In this document: positions 52,870-61,691 of the stretch, in pieces
How positions within the stretch are numbered: position 1 is the stretch's first letter
How the letters are laid out: the number at the start of each line of letters is the position of its first letter
NCBI RefSeq assembly: GCF_000497445.1
Contig: NZ_CM002285.1
Location: 5,668,652 to 5,732,651, forward strand
Reading direction: 5' to 3'
Source of the DNA: Streptomyces roseochromogenus subsp. oscitans DS 12.976
GTDB lineage: Bacteria > Actinomycetota > Actinomycetes > Streptomycetales > Streptomycetaceae
Length of the DNA: 64,000 nucleotides
Notes under the pieces: generated by a model
Database searches by the model: none
The model's input: only the letters and a program-made list of their open reading frames with translations
What the model was told of the DNA's origin: nothing
Position numbers and translations under genes: made by a program

Positions 52870-53490
52870 TCAGGCGCTCGGGAAGCGGCGCACGCCGGAG
52901 GGCGTCACCACCGCGTGCACTGGTTTGTCGTGCGCCTCCGCCGGGACGTGCGCGACGACCTCCGTGTCGTACAGCAGCACCACGAGCCGGGGGTGTGCGC
53001 CCGCGCGCTCCAGACGAGCCAGTGCGCGGTCGTACGACCCTCCGCCGCGCCCCAGGCGCATCCCACGCGCGTCGACCGCGAGCCCAGGCAGCAGGACGAC
53101 GTCCGCGGCTGTGACGGCGTCCGGGCCGAGACGCGTCCCGGAGGGCTCGAAAAGCGCCATTTTCCCGCCGTGTTGGACCTGCGCGAGGGAGCCCGGGCCG
53201 GCGTATTCGCCCCAGTCCAGGTCGTTGTCGGGCAGGAGCGCGGGGAGCAGGACCCGCACGCCCCGCGCGCGCAGCGCGTCCAGCAGCGCCGACGTGCCGG
53301 GCTCGCTCCCCACGGAGACGTACGCCGCCACCGTGCGCGCATGCGCCAGCTCGGCCAGCTCCAGTGCACGCTCCGCCAGCGCGCGCCCTGTCGCGTCGAC
53401 GTCATCCTGCGTCAACCTGTTCCTCACCGAGAGGAACTCCCGCCGCAACATGCGCTTGTCAGGCTGGCTCGTGCGTCCGATGTGTTCCAC
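52870..53490 (-). CDS. 5-formyltetrahydrofolate cyclo-ligase
   Basis: A 206-aa enzyme (5-formyl-THF + ATP to 5,10-methenyl-THF). N-terminal RREFLSVRNRL and the C-terminal signature GLAVDARGMRLGRGGGSYDRAL with the GxGKG/Y-type loop are characteristic. The start is uncertain: GTG at 53490 (VEHIGRTS) is chosen, but an ATG at the MLRREF position is also possible. Divergent from galU. Confidence 0.9.
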   Translation of the reverse strand: MEHIGRTSQPDKRMLRREFLSVRNRLTQDDVDATGRALAERALELAELAHARTVAAYVSVGSEPGTSALLDALRARGVRVLLPALLPDNDLDWGEYAGPGSLAQVQHGGKMALFEPSGTRLGPDAVTAADVVLLPGLAVDARGMRLGRGGGSYDRALARLERAGAHPRLVVLLYDTEVVAHVPAEAHDKPVHAVVTPSGVRRFPSA

Positions 53491-53591
53491 GGGTCGTTCT
53501 CGCGTCCTTCTTGATTGTTCAATGCAGTCATAAAGGGTCAACCAATCGGAGCCACAGTTTTCCGACAAAGGCACCGGATATGGTGGCGGGC

Positions 53592-54503
53592 ATGACTCAG
53601 TCGCACCCCAGGATCAGCAAGGCTGTCATTCCCGCGGCGGGCCTCGGCACTCGGTTCCTGCCGGCTACCAAAGCCACTCCCAAGGAGATGCTGCCGGTCG
53701 TCGACAAGCCCGCGATCCAGTACGTGGTCGAGGAGGCCGTGTCGGCGGGTCTAGACGACGTCCTCATGATCACCGGGCGCAACAAGCGTCCGCTCGAGGA
53801 CCACTTCGACCGCAACTACGAGCTGGAATCGGCGCTCCAGAAGAAGGGCGACGCCGAGCGGCTGGCGAAGGTGCGGGAGTCCAGCGACCTGGCGACCATG
53901 CACTACGTGCGTCAGGGCGACCCCAGGGGACTCGGGCACGCCGTGCTGTGCGCTGCCCCGCACGTCGGCCACGAGCCTTTCGCGGTGCTCCTGGGCGACG
54001 ATCTGATCGACCCGCGCGACCCGCTCCTCCAGCGCATGATCGACGTACAGGAGCAGCACGGCGGCAGCGTGATCGCCCTCATGGAGGTCGCGCCCGAGCA
54101 GATCTACCTCTACGGCTGCGCGGCCGTGGAGGCGACCGCCGACGGCGACGTCGTCAAGGTGACCGGGATGGTCGAGAAGCCGGATCCGGCGGACGCCCCG
54201 TCGAACTACGCGATCATCGGCCGCTATGTCCTGGACCCGCACATCTTCGACATACTGCGCAAGACCGAGCCGGGCCGCGGCGGAGAGATCCAGCTCACCG
54301 ACGCCCTCCAGCAGCTCGCCGTGGACGAGAAGGTCGGCGGACCGGTGCACGGCGTCGTCTTCAAGGGCCGCCGCTATGACACCGGCGACCGTGGCGACTA
54401 TCTGCGTGCCATTGTCAGACTCGCGTGCGAACGTGAAGACCTGGGCCCGGACTTCCGGACCTGGCTTCGCAGTTACGTAGCCGAGGAGATGCAGCAATCT
54501 TGA
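53592..54503 (+). CDS. galU: UTP-glucose-1-phosphate uridylyltransferase
   Basis: A 303-aa nucleotidyltransferase producing UDP-glucose. KAVIPAAGLGTRFLPATKATPKEMLPVVDKP is the diagnostic N-terminus (quoted in two parts here: KAVIPAAGLGTRFLPATKA, then TPKEML); GLGHAVLCA, VLLGDDLI and GMVEKPDP follow. An ATG 12 bp upstream (53580) is possible. The stop overlaps the TTG start of the MoeA-like gene, and the order galU-moeA-rimJ-glpR is conserved in actinobacteria. Confidence 0.95.
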   Translation: MTQSHPRISKAVIPAAGLGTRFLPATKATPKEMLPVVDKPAIQYVVEEAVSAGLDDVLMITGRNKRPLEDHFDRNYELESALQKKGDAERLAKVRESSDLATMHYVRQGDPRGLGHAVLCAAPHVGHEPFAVLLGDDLIDPRDPLLQRMIDVQEQHGGSVIALMEVAPEQIYLYGCAAVEATADGDVVKVTGMVEKPDPADAPSNYAIIGRYVLDPHIFDILRKTEPGRGGEIQLTDALQQLAVDEKVGGPVHGVVFKGRRYDTGDRGDYLRAIVRLACEREDLGPDFRTWLRSYVAEEMQQS

Positions 54504-55822
54504 GCAGCGCCGCGACCCGCCCCGCCGGCCCGGACCACCTGTGGTCGGTGGACGAGCACCTGGAGGACATCCTCGAGACCGTCCGCCCCCTCGAACCCAT
54601 CGAGCTGCAGCTGCTCGATGCCCAGGGCTGCGTCCTGGTCGAAGACGTCACGGTGCCGGTGTCCCTGCCGCCTTTCGACAACAGCTCCATGGACGGGTAC
54701 GCGGTGCGGATCGCGGACGTCGCGGGCGCCAGCGAAGAGTTCCCGGCCGTCCTGGAGGTCGTGGGCGATGTCGCGGCGGGCGCGGCCGACCTGGTCCGGG
54801 TCGGCCCCGGCCAGGCCGCCCGCATCATGACCGGCGCCCCGCTGCCCCCAGGCGCCGAGGCCGTGGTCCCCGTCGAGTGGACCGACGGCGGGCTCGGCGA
54901 GGGTCCGGTGAGCGGCATGCGGGCCCGCAGCCTGGCCCCCGAGGGCGCCGAGGGGCACGTGCGCGTGCACCGCCCCGCCGAGGCACGCGCGCACGTGCGC
55001 GCCAAGGGCAGCGATGTGAAGGCCGGTGACCGCGCCTTGGAGGCCGGGACCGTCCTCGGCCCACCGCAGATCGCACTGCTGGCCGCAATCGGCCGCGGCA
55101 CGGTACGCGTGCGCCCGCGTCCGCGCGTGGTCGTCCTGTCCACGGGCAGCGAACTCGTCCAGCCCGGCGAGGAACTGGCCCGCGGCCAGATCTACGACTC
55201 CAACAGCTTCGCCCTCACCGCCGCCGCGCGGGACGCCGGCGCCATCGCCTACCGGGTGGGCGCCGTCGTCGATGACGCCGAGACCCTCCGCGCCACCATC
55301 GAGGACCAGCTCGTCCGCGCCGACCTGCTGGTGACCACGGGCGGGGTGAGCGTCGGGGCGTACGACGTCGTCAAGGAGGCGCTGTCGCACGTAGGCGACG
55401 AGGACGAGGCGGGCGGCGGCGTGGAGTTCCGCAAGCTCGCCATGCAGCCTGGCAAGCCGCAGGGCTTCGGCTCCGTCGGCCCCGACCACACACCGCTGCT
55501 GGCTCTGCCGGGTAACCCGGTGTCGTCGTACGTCTCCTTCGAGCTGTTCGTCCGTCCAGCCATCCGCGCCCTGATGGGCCTCACGGACGTGAACCGGCCC
55601 CGGGCCCGGGCCACCCTGAAGGCGGACAAGGCGCTGCGCTCGCCCAAGGGGCGTCGGCAGTTCCTGCGCGGTACGTACGGCGACGGCGAGGTGGCCCCCG
55701 TCGGCGGTTCCGGCTCGCATCTGATCGCGGCGCTGGCGCACGCCGACGCGCTGATCGTCGTCCCCGAGGACGTGGAGTCCGTCGATCCCGGAGCCGAGGT
55801 GGAGGTCGTGCTGCTCGGCTGA
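54500..55822 (+). CDS. glp: MoeA-family protein, probable gephyrin-like Glp
   Basis: A 440-aa MoeA/gephyrin fold. Domains: an N-terminal linker region with PPFDNSSMDGYAVR, a beta-rich domain II, a central MPT-binding domain (VVVLSTGSELVQPGEEL, TTGGVSVGAYDVVKEAL), and a C-terminal beta barrel. The family inserts molybdate into molybdopterin. In actinobacteria the copy encoded between galU and rimJ/glpR is the divisome protein Glp, which binds FtsZ and the receptor GlpR. The gene order here supports that identity, but moaC and mogA sit in the same operon, so a Moco role cannot be excluded. TTG start overlapping the galU stop. Confidence 0.82.
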   Translation: MSSAATRPAGPDHLWSVDEHLEDILETVRPLEPIELQLLDAQGCVLVEDVTVPVSLPPFDNSSMDGYAVRIADVAGASEEFPAVLEVVGDVAAGAADLVRVGPGQAARIMTGAPLPPGAEAVVPVEWTDGGLGEGPVSGMRARSLAPEGAEGHVRVHRPAEARAHVRAKGSDVKAGDRALEAGTVLGPPQIALLAAIGRGTVRVRPRPRVVVLSTGSELVQPGEELARGQIYDSNSFALTAAARDAGAIAYRVGAVVDDAETLRATIEDQLVRADLLVTTGGVSVGAYDVVKEALSHVGDEDEAGGGVEFRKLAMQPGKPQGFGSVGPDHTPLLALPGNPVSSYVSFELFVRPAIRALMGLTDVNRPRARATLKADKALRSPKGRRQFLRGTYGDGEVAPVGGSGSHLIAALAHADALIVVPEDVESVDPGAEVEVVLLG

Positions 55823-55959
55823 GGCACGCGTGCGTGCGCGGGCGCCAAGCCCCACAGGGGTCCTGGGCCGGTGCCTGCGCGGACATGGCGGTACCGTGTC
55901 GCGCACAACAGGCCCGTGCACCGCACTGTGACGGGCCCGGACCGGGAGCGGCACACAGC

Positions 55960-56439
55960 ATGAGTACGCAGGACGGACTGACACACATCGATGAGGCGGG
56001 CGCTGCTCGCATGGTCGACGTATCCGAGAAGGACGTGAGCGCGCGCACCGCCCGGGCCAGTGGGCGCGTCCTCGTCTCACCTCGCGTGGTCGAGCTGCTG
56101 CGCGGCGAGGGAGTGCCCAAGGGGGATGCCCTCGCCACCGCGCGCATCGCCGGCATCATGGGTGCCAAGCGCACCCCGGACCTGATCCCGCTGTGCCACC
56201 CATTGTCAGTGTCTGGTGTGAAACTGGATCTGTCGGTCGCGGACGACGCCGTGGAGATCCAGGCCACCGTGAAGACGACGGACCGTACGGGCGTCGAGAT
56301 GGAGGCCCTCACCGCCGTGACGGTCGCCGCGCTCACCGTGATCGACATGGTCAAGGCGGTCGACAAGGGAGCGGTCATCACGGACGTGCGGGTGGAGGAG
56401 AAGACGGGCGGCAAGTCGGGCGACTGGAGCCGGACATGA
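55960..56439 (+). CDS. moaC: Cyclic pyranopterin monophosphate synthase
   Basis: A 159-aa MoaC catalysing the second half of cPMP formation in molybdenum cofactor biosynthesis. The motifs [26 protein letters not shown] and [19 protein letters not shown] are fully conserved. It is 137 bp after the MoeA-like gene and overlaps the MogA gene by 4 bp. Confidence 0.96.
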   Translation: MSTQDGLTHIDEAGAARMVDVSEKDVSARTARASGRVLVSPRVVELLRGEGVPKGDALATARIAGIMGAKRTPDLIPLCHPLSVSGVKLDLSVADDAVEIQATVKTTDRTGVEMEALTAVTVAALTVIDMVKAVDKGAVITDVRVEEKTGGKSGDWSRT

Positions 56440-56936
56440 CCTACCGCGCTCTGGTGGTCACCGCCTCCAACAGGGCTGCCGCGGGAGTCTACGAGGACAA
56501 GGGCGGCCCCTTGATCGCCGACGGCCTGAAGGGCTTCGGATTCGACGTCGACGGCCCTCAGGTCGTTCCAGACGGGGACCCCGTGGAGGCGGCCCTGCGC
56601 GCGGGGGCCGACGCCGGGTACGACGCCATCGTCACCACCGGCGGCACCGGGATCTCGCCCACCGACCGCACGCCCGAGGCGACCCGTGCGGTGATCGACC
56701 GCGAGGTGCCGGGCATCGCGGAGGCCATCCGGGCGTTCGGGCGGGAGAAGGTCCCGACAGCGGCGCTCTCGCGAGGCCTGGCCGGGGTGGCCGGGCGGAC
56801 CCTGATCGTCAATCTGCCGGGCTCCACGGGCGGGGTGAAGGACGGCCTCGCCGTGCTGGAGCCCCTGCTGATCCACGCCGTCGACCAGATCCGCGGCGGC
56901 GACCACCCCAGACCCAGTAGCGGGGGTGCGAACTGA
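56436..56936 (+). CDS. mogA: MogA/MoaB molybdopterin adenylyltransferase
   Basis: A 166-aa protein. RALVVTASNRAAAGVYEDKGG, the MPT-binding loop TTGGTGISPTDRTPEAT and the C-terminal NLPGSTGGVKDGL identify the MogA/MoaB family, which adenylylates molybdopterin. ATGA overlap with moaC. The acetyltransferase gene follows immediately. Confidence 0.94.
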   Translation: MTYRALVVTASNRAAAGVYEDKGGPLIADGLKGFGFDVDGPQVVPDGDPVEAALRAGADAGYDAIVTTGGTGISPTDRTPEATRAVIDREVPGIAEAIRAFGREKVPTAALSRGLAGVAGRTLIVNLPGSTGGVKDGLAVLEPLLIHAVDQIRGGDHPRPSSGGAN

Positions 56937-56956
56937 ACAGCCCATCCTGGCCCGTC

Positions 56957-57637
56957 GTGCTGGCGGACGGCGACGTCGTCCTCCGGCCGATAAGGCTGCG
57001 CGACCAGCGGGCCTGGCGCGAGGTGAACCGGCGCAACAGGGACTGGCTGCGCCCCTGGGAGGCGACCATCCCGCCGCCCACACCGAGCGGACCGATCGCG
57101 CACCGGCCGACCTACCGCCAGATGGTCCGGCACTTGCGTTCCGAGGCCAACGCGGGCCGGATGCTGCCGTTCGTCATCGAATACCAGGGGCGGCTCGTCG
57201 GGCAGTTGACTGTCGCGGGGATCACCTGGGGATCGATGTGCTCGGGGCATATCGGCTACTGGGTGGACGAGGCGGTGGCCGGGCGCGGGGTGATGCCGGC
57301 GGCTGTCGCGCTCGTGGTGGACCACTGTTTCCACACCGTCGGGCTGCACCGCATCGAGGTCTGCATTCGTCCCGAGAACCGGCCCAGCCGCCGGGTCGTG
57401 GAGAAACTCGGATTTCGTGAGGAGGGGCTCCGGCCCCGTTATCTCCACATCGACGGGGCCTGGCGCGACCACCTGGTCTTCGCGCTCACCGCGGAAGAGG
57501 TGCCCGACGGGTTGCTCGCGCGGTGGAAGCGGGCACGCTCTCAGGGAGAGCGGCGCACCGGGCGTGCGGACGACGGAGAGGGTGCGAGTGGTGCTTCGGG
57601 GGCGCCGGGCGCATCCGGCCCGGCGCGCAATCCGTAG
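56957..57637 (+). CDS. RimJ/RimL-type GNAT acetyltransferase
   Basis: A 226-aa protein. The GNAT core (VVLRPIRLRDQRAWREVN, GHIGYWVDEAVAGRGVMPAA, HRIEVCIRPENRPSRRVVEKLGF) is the ribosomal-protein-alanine acetyltransferase type. A Gly/Ala/Ser-rich C-terminal tail follows (~195-226). GTG at 56957 is used here. An in-frame CTG at 56933, overlapping the mogA stop and preceded by GGGGGTG, would give an NSPSWPVV start and better match family N-termini. It corresponds to the rimJ gene of the conserved galU-glp-rimJ-glpR locus. Confidence 0.88.
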   Translation: MLADGDVVLRPIRLRDQRAWREVNRRNRDWLRPWEATIPPPTPSGPIAHRPTYRQMVRHLRSEANAGRMLPFVIEYQGRLVGQLTVAGITWGSMCSGHIGYWVDEAVAGRGVMPAAVALVVDHCFHTVGLHRIEVCIRPENRPSRRVVEKLGFREEGLRPRYLHIDGAWRDHLVFALTAEEVPDGLLARWKRARSQGERRTGRADDGEGASGASGAPGASGPARNP

Positions 57638-57847
57638 AACACGCCGGGGAATCCCGCCCAGCCCTCGGAAATTGAATATATGTTCGAAATTGATCGAGTG
57701 TTGACCGTCTCGGGGTGCTGAATTCGCGGCTGTGGCAGCCCGTTGATCGCATCGATCGCAAAAAATGCTGGAAATATCAGCCAGATCGTGCGACACACCG
57801 GCCCAATTGGCGGATGGCCCCGCGCAAACCCCTCTACGGTGTGAGAT
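57638..57847 (+). promoter_or_regulatory. AT-rich gap upstream of sepX
   Basis: About 210 bp with clearly lower GC than its surroundings. GAAATTGA occurs twice (about 57668 and 57683) and GATCGCATCGATCGC forms a short palindromic run. No gene or strong hairpin. It probably contains a separate promoter for sepX. Confidence 0.45.
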
Positions 57848-59083
57848 GTGAGCAGCAGCGGCCTCATCTACGCAGTCATTGTCGGGGCCTGGGCCGCCTA
57901 CTTGGTGCCGATGTGGCTCCGTAGGCAGGACGAGCTGAACGAGGCCCGTCCGACGGAACGCTTCAGCACCGCCATCCGGCTGCTGTCCGGAAAGGCGGGA
58001 ATGGAGCGCCGGTACGCCAAGGACCTGCGGGCGCGCTCCGCCCAGGAGGGGGAGCCGGACACCGGCGCCCCGGACGCCGTCACCGATTCGGTGGACGTCC
58101 GGGCGTTCGCCATGCCTCCGACCCGACGTCAGGTGCACACCGACGCCGAGCCGGGGGTGCCCGGGAGGGCCGAACCGGCACGCGAACAGGCTGCCGAGCC
58201 GGCGCCCAAGCCGGCGCCCAAGCCCGCGCCCAAGCCCGCGTCCGGTTCGGCGCCGGCATCCGGCTCCGTACCCGCGTCGAAGCGGGTGCCGTCCGCGCGG
58301 CGCTCTCCCTCGGCGCAGGCGGCCGCAGCGCGCGCCCGGCGCTCGAAGGTCCTTGCGCGTCGTAGGCGCACCACCGTGATGCTCTTCTTCGCCTTCACAC
58401 TGGGCGCCGTCGTTGCGGCTGTCGGCGGGCTCGCCTTCCTGTGGGTGCCCGCCGTACCGGCCGTCTTGCTCAGCGGGTACATCGCGTACCTGCGCTCCCA
58501 GGAGCGCCGTCGTTTCGCCTACCAGATGGACCGTCGGCGCGCCGAGGTTGCAGCTCAGCGGCTGCGGGAGCGGGAGCGCCAGCCGCGTCGGCGCGCGTCT
58601 CTCGACGCGAGCCCCGGCGCGGACGAACCGGAGGATGCCCCGGAGGCTGGGACGGACACCGGGCTCGCCGCGCTCGCCGCAGACCGGCGTGCACTGGTCG
58701 AGCAGACGGATCACGCCGAGTGGGTCGATCAGCAGCGCGAGCGGCAGCGGCGGCCCGGCGGGGACAGCTGGGACCCGGTGCCGGTGCCCCTGCCGACGTA
58801 CGTGACCGCGCCGGTCGCGCCACGTGCCACCTCCGATGTGGATCTGGGGGCGCCCGACACATGGAGTTCGGCGCGCTCCAGCTCGGTCGTGCCGGAGCGC
58901 GGAGCGAGCCGGGCGCCGGAGGGTGAGGCGGGCGAGCAGGCGTCCGCGTCCGGGGGTAACCCAGCGGACGGCCGCAGCGACGCGCGCCGCGCGGCCTCCG
59001 CGCGCCGGGCGCGCGAGCGTGGACGCACGCCCCTCTTCGATCAGTACGAGGACGGCGACCGCCCGCGCGCGGCCAACGAGTGA
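57848..59083 (+). CDS. sepX: SepX/GlpR-type divisome membrane protein
   Basis: A 411-aa protein. An N-terminal TM helix (residues ~7-24, IYAVIVGAWAAYLVPMWL) is followed by the conserved RRQDELNEARPTERFSTA juxtamembrane motif, then a long disordered Pro/Ala-rich linker with APKP repeats (~117-135). Two TM helices span 176-215, and a charged, disordered C-terminal half follows. Topology and locus match SepX of Streptomyces, equivalent to GlpR of corynebacteria, the membrane receptor for Glp. It acts at hyphal cross-walls and sporulation septa. GTG start. Confidence 0.85.
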   Translation: MSSSGLIYAVIVGAWAAYLVPMWLRRQDELNEARPTERFSTAIRLLSGKAGMERRYAKDLRARSAQEGEPDTGAPDAVTDSVDVRAFAMPPTRRQVHTDAEPGVPGRAEPAREQAAEPAPKPAPKPAPKPASGSAPASGSVPASKRVPSARRSPSAQAAAARARRSKVLARRRRTTVMLFFAFTLGAVVAAVGGLAFLWVPAVPAVLLSGYIAYLRSQERRRFAYQMDRRRAEVAAQRLRERERQPRRRASLDASPGADEPEDAPEAGTDTGLAALAADRRALVEQTDHAEWVDQQRERQRRPGGDSWDPVPVPLPTYVTAPVAPRATSDVDLGAPDTWSSARSSSVVPERGASRAPEGEAGEQASASGGNPADGRSDARRAASARRARERGRTPLFDQYEDGDRPRAANE

Positions 59084-59209
59084 CCCCGCTCCCACCCTCC
59101 TCGGCGCTCTCCGGGCCGTGCGCGCCCCTACGGAAACCCCCGCCGTGACCAGTGAGGGAGCGGATTTCCAAGCACCCCGATCGGGATGCTAAAGTTTCAC
59201 TCGTTGCAA

Positions 59210-59283
59210 GGGCCTGTGGCGCAGTCCGGTAGCGCACCTCGTTCGCATCGAGGGGGCCAGGGGTTCAAATCCCCTCAGGTCCA
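59210..59283 (+). tRNA. tRNA-Ala (anticodon CGC)
   Basis: A complete cloverleaf. Acceptor GGGCCTG pairs with CAGGTCC and includes the alanine identity pair G3-U70. D arm GCGC/GCGC; anticodon stem CCTCG/CGAGG with loop TTCGCAT (anticodon CGC, reads GCG); T arm AGGGG-TTCAAAT-CCCCT. The discriminator base is A59283. The 3' CCA is not encoded (CGC follows). A strong terminator begins 8 bp later. Confidence 0.95.
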
Positions 59284-59290
59284 CGCAGCA

Positions 59291-59330
59291 TGGAGCCCCT
59301 GTCGGCAGTAGTCGACAGGGGCTCCATCAT
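59291..59330 (+). terminator. Terminator after tRNA-Ala
   Basis: TGGAGCCCCTGTCG (59291-59304) pairs perfectly with CGACAGGGGCTCCA (59313-59326) around an 8-nt loop and is followed by TCATTT. A classical intrinsic terminator. Confidence 0.9.
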
Positions 59331-59403
59331 TTATGTGCGCGGCCGTGGCTCGCGTGCAGGCCCGCCTGGCTCAAGCGGGCCTGGTGTGATCCGAGTTACA
59401 GAA

Positions 59404-59880
59404 TCAGAGTGCCTTCGCGTAGCAGCGGCTCTCCTCGTGGTGGCGGTAGTAGCCGAACTTGGTGCACGGTTCGTAGCCGCTGGAGGTGTACAGGGCGATG
59501 GCCTCCGGCTGTTTGGTGCCCGTCTCCAGGACCATGCGGAGGCGGCCGGCGGCGCGGGCATCCTCCTCCAGGGCCGTGAGTATCCGGCGCGCGAGCCCTC
59601 GGCCCCGCATGTCTGCGATCACGTACATGCGTTTGAGTTCGGCGTCGCCGTCTGTGTTGCCCTCGTCGTTGTGATCCTGGCTGCGCCAGCCGCCGGTCGC
59701 GACAGGGTGGCCGTGCTCGTCGTACGCGATCAGATACACGCCCCGGGGCGGGTCGAAGTCGGCTGCGTCGAGGGCCGTGGCGTCGCCGCCATCGCCGTAT
59801 CGCACGTGGTATTCGGCCTGGACCTCGTCGTTGAGCTTGACGGCGTCGGGGTGATCGAAACGAACACGACGTATGTTCAT
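59404..59880 (-). CDS. GNAT N-acetyltransferase
   Basis: A 158-aa GNAT enzyme. The core includes RGVYLIAYDEHGHPVATGGWR, ELKRMYVIADMRGRGLARRIL (acetyl-CoA loop RGRGLA) and AIALYTSSGYEP. Similar to the YhbS/ElaA-like small acetyltransferases; the substrate is unknown. The ATG at 59880 has no good ribosome-binding site, so it may be leaderless. Divergent from exonuclease III. Confidence 0.88.
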   Translation of the reverse strand: MNIRRVRFDHPDAVKLNDEVQAEYHVRYGDGGDATALDAADFDPPRGVYLIAYDEHGHPVATGGWRSQDHNDEGNTDGDAELKRMYVIADMRGRGLARRILTALEEDARAAGRLRMVLETGTKQPEAIALYTSSGYEPCTKFGYYRHHEESRCYAKAL

Positions 59881-59962
59881 GCTGAGTACCGTACTTCTAT
59901 GCGGACGTTGATCGTCGGGCTGCGCGGGTGGACCTCGTCCAGTGTGCCGGTATCGTGCCCTG

Positions 59963-60766
59963 GTGCTGACTGTGACCTCGGTGAACGTGAACGGACTGCG
60001 GGCCGCCGCCAAGAAGGGCTTCGTAGAGTGGCTCGCGCAGACCTCCGCGGATGTCGTCTGCCTGCAGGAGGTGCGTGCCGAACCAGACCAGCTACCGGAG
60101 CAGGTGCGCCAGCCCGACGGCTGGCACGTCGTGCACGCCCCGGCCGCAGCCAAGGGGCGCGCGGGTGTCTCCCTCTGCACGCGGCGCGAGCCCGACCGCG
60201 TCCGGGTCGGCTTCGGCTCGGCCGAGTTCGACGGCAGCGGGCGCTATGTCGAGGCCGACCTGCCCGGCGTCACGGTGGCCTCCCTGTATCTGCCCTCCGG
60301 CGAGGTCGGCACCGAGCGGCAGGACGAGAAGGTCCGCTTCATGGGCGAGTTCCTCGCCCACCTCAAGGCGCTGCGGGAGCGAGCCGCCGCCGACGGTCGC
60401 GAGGTGGTCGTCTGCGGCGACTGGAACATCGCCCATCAGGAGGCCGACCTCAAGAACTGGCGCGGCAACACCAAGAACTCCGGCTTCCTGCCCGAGGAGA
60501 GGGAGTGGCTCGGCCGGGTGCTCGCCGCCGAAGAGGGCGGCTACGTCGACGTCGTACGCGCCCTGCACCCCGACGTTGAGGGGCCGTACACCTGGTGGTC
60601 GTACCGCGGGCGGGCCTTCGACAACGACTCCGGCTGGCGTATCGACTACCACGTCGCCACGCCCGGTCTCGCCGGCAAGGCCGTCAAGGGCTTCGTCGAG
60701 CGCGCGGCCACGCACGCCGAGCGCTGGTCCGACCATGCGCCGGTGACGGTCGTCTACGACCTGTAG
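59963..60766 (+). CDS. xth: Exodeoxyribonuclease III
   Basis: A 267-aa member of the EEP/AP-endonuclease family acting in base excision repair. Motifs: VNVNGLRAAAKKGFVEWL, VVCLQEVRAE (catalytic Glu), VVVCGDWNIAHQ (Asp/Asn), FDNDSGWRIDY and the final WSDHAPV (catalytic His). GTG at 59963 is chosen because family members start LTVTSVNVNG. Confidence 0.95.
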   Translation: MLTVTSVNVNGLRAAAKKGFVEWLAQTSADVVCLQEVRAEPDQLPEQVRQPDGWHVVHAPAAAKGRAGVSLCTRREPDRVRVGFGSAEFDGSGRYVEADLPGVTVASLYLPSGEVGTERQDEKVRFMGEFLAHLKALRERAAADGREVVVCGDWNIAHQEADLKNWRGNTKNSGFLPEEREWLGRVLAAEEGGYVDVVRALHPDVEGPYTWWSYRGRAFDNDSGWRIDYHVATPGLAGKAVKGFVERAATHAERWSDHAPVTVVYDL

Positions 60767-60813
60767 GCGTACGACCTGCAGGCGCGCGCGTCGTCAGATG
60801 CGCCGGGGCGCGT

Positions 60814-61560
60814 TCAGGTCTCCCTCGCGCCTGTCCCCTTGTTGAGGCGGCGGTCCATGGCCAGGGAGAGTTCCGCCTCCACCACGCTGCGGGCCAGGGG
60901 GCGCAGGCGGTGGAGGTCCTCCTCTGGGGCGTGTCGCAGGATCAGGTCGGAGAAGAGCTCGGCCAGGGCATCGGCGTGTTCGCGGACGCGGGCGGCGGCC
61001 GTGAGGACCTCCCCGAGCGGGATGCCCTCGCGGACCAGCGCTGAGGAGACGTCCAGCAGGCGGCGGCTGATGTGGACGATCTCGTCGCCGTCGGTGCCCA
61101 GGTAGCCCAGTTCCATGGCGGCGGCGAGGTTCTCGGGGGTGACCTCGCCCTCGAAGCGGGCGGCGAGTTCCTCCGGGGTGAGGCGGACCGGTTCCTCCTC
61201 GGTGGGGCCGCCGACGCCGAGGAGGTCGGCGACGTCGCGGCCGTGGTCGAAGGCCTCGGCCAGTTCGGCGATGCCGTTGAGGGTGTGGCCGCGTTCCAGC
61301 AGGGCGGCGATGGTGCGCAGACGAGCCAGGTGGTGGTCGTCGTACCAGGCGATACGGCCCTCGCGGCGGGGCGGCGGGATCAGCTTGCGCTCGCGGTAGA
61401 AGCGCAGTGTGCGCACGGTGATGCCGGCCAGGTGCGCCAGCTCCCCCATGCGGTACTCGCGCGGTCCGGTGTCCATCGCGCCGTGGCGTGCGCCGTGCGC
61501 GCCGTCCCGTTCCTCGTGTCGGCCGCCCTGGCTCGCCCTGAGTGCACCGTCGTCTGCCAC
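60814..61560 (-). CDS. MerR-family regulator
   Basis: A 248-aa one-component regulator. A winged HTH spans about residues 35-75 (MGELAHLAGITVRTLRFYRERKLIPPP), a coiled-coil dimerisation helix follows, then an effector domain without MerR-type metal cysteines. A GTG at 61560 or an internal ATG at 61476 can start it; the first ~30 residues look non-conserved. Divergent from the monooxygenase gene with palindromes between, suggesting direct control. Confidence 0.88.
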   Translation of the reverse strand: MADDGALRASQGGRHEERDGAHGARHGAMDTGPREYRMGELAHLAGITVRTLRFYRERKLIPPPRREGRIAWYDDHHLARLRTIAALLERGHTLNGIAELAEAFDHGRDVADLLGVGGPTEEEPVRLTPEELAARFEGEVTPENLAAAMELGYLGTDGDEIVHISRRLLDVSSALVREGIPLGEVLTAAARVREHADALAELFSDLILRHAPEEDLHRLRPLARSVVEAELSLAMDRRLNKGTGARET

Positions 61561-61576
61561 ATCCGCAGCCTATGTT

Positions 61577-61660
61577 GTACCGCCGGTAACTTTCCCTTCC
61601 CGACCCCTACCGCTTGGTAGGGCGCTGCTCTACAGTCCCATTGCGCCAGTGTTTACTGGC
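61577..61660. promoter_or_regulatory. Palindromes in the MerR/monooxygenase gap
   Basis: CCCTACC-GCTT-GGTAGGG (61605-61622) and GCCAGT-GTTT-ACTGGC (61645-61660) are exact inverted repeats with 4-nt centres. TACC-GCC-GGTA lies at about 61579-61589. The first and third share the TACC/GGTA half-sites. They span the divergent promoters, so they are likely regulator sites. Confidence 0.55.
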
Positions 61661-61691
61661 AGAGTCCAAGGTGATGCGTGGAGGCTTCGGG

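Noticed and set aside
59210..59283. tRNA as an attachment site of an integrated element
   Set aside because: No integrase nearby and no repeat of the tRNA 3' end found in the window.
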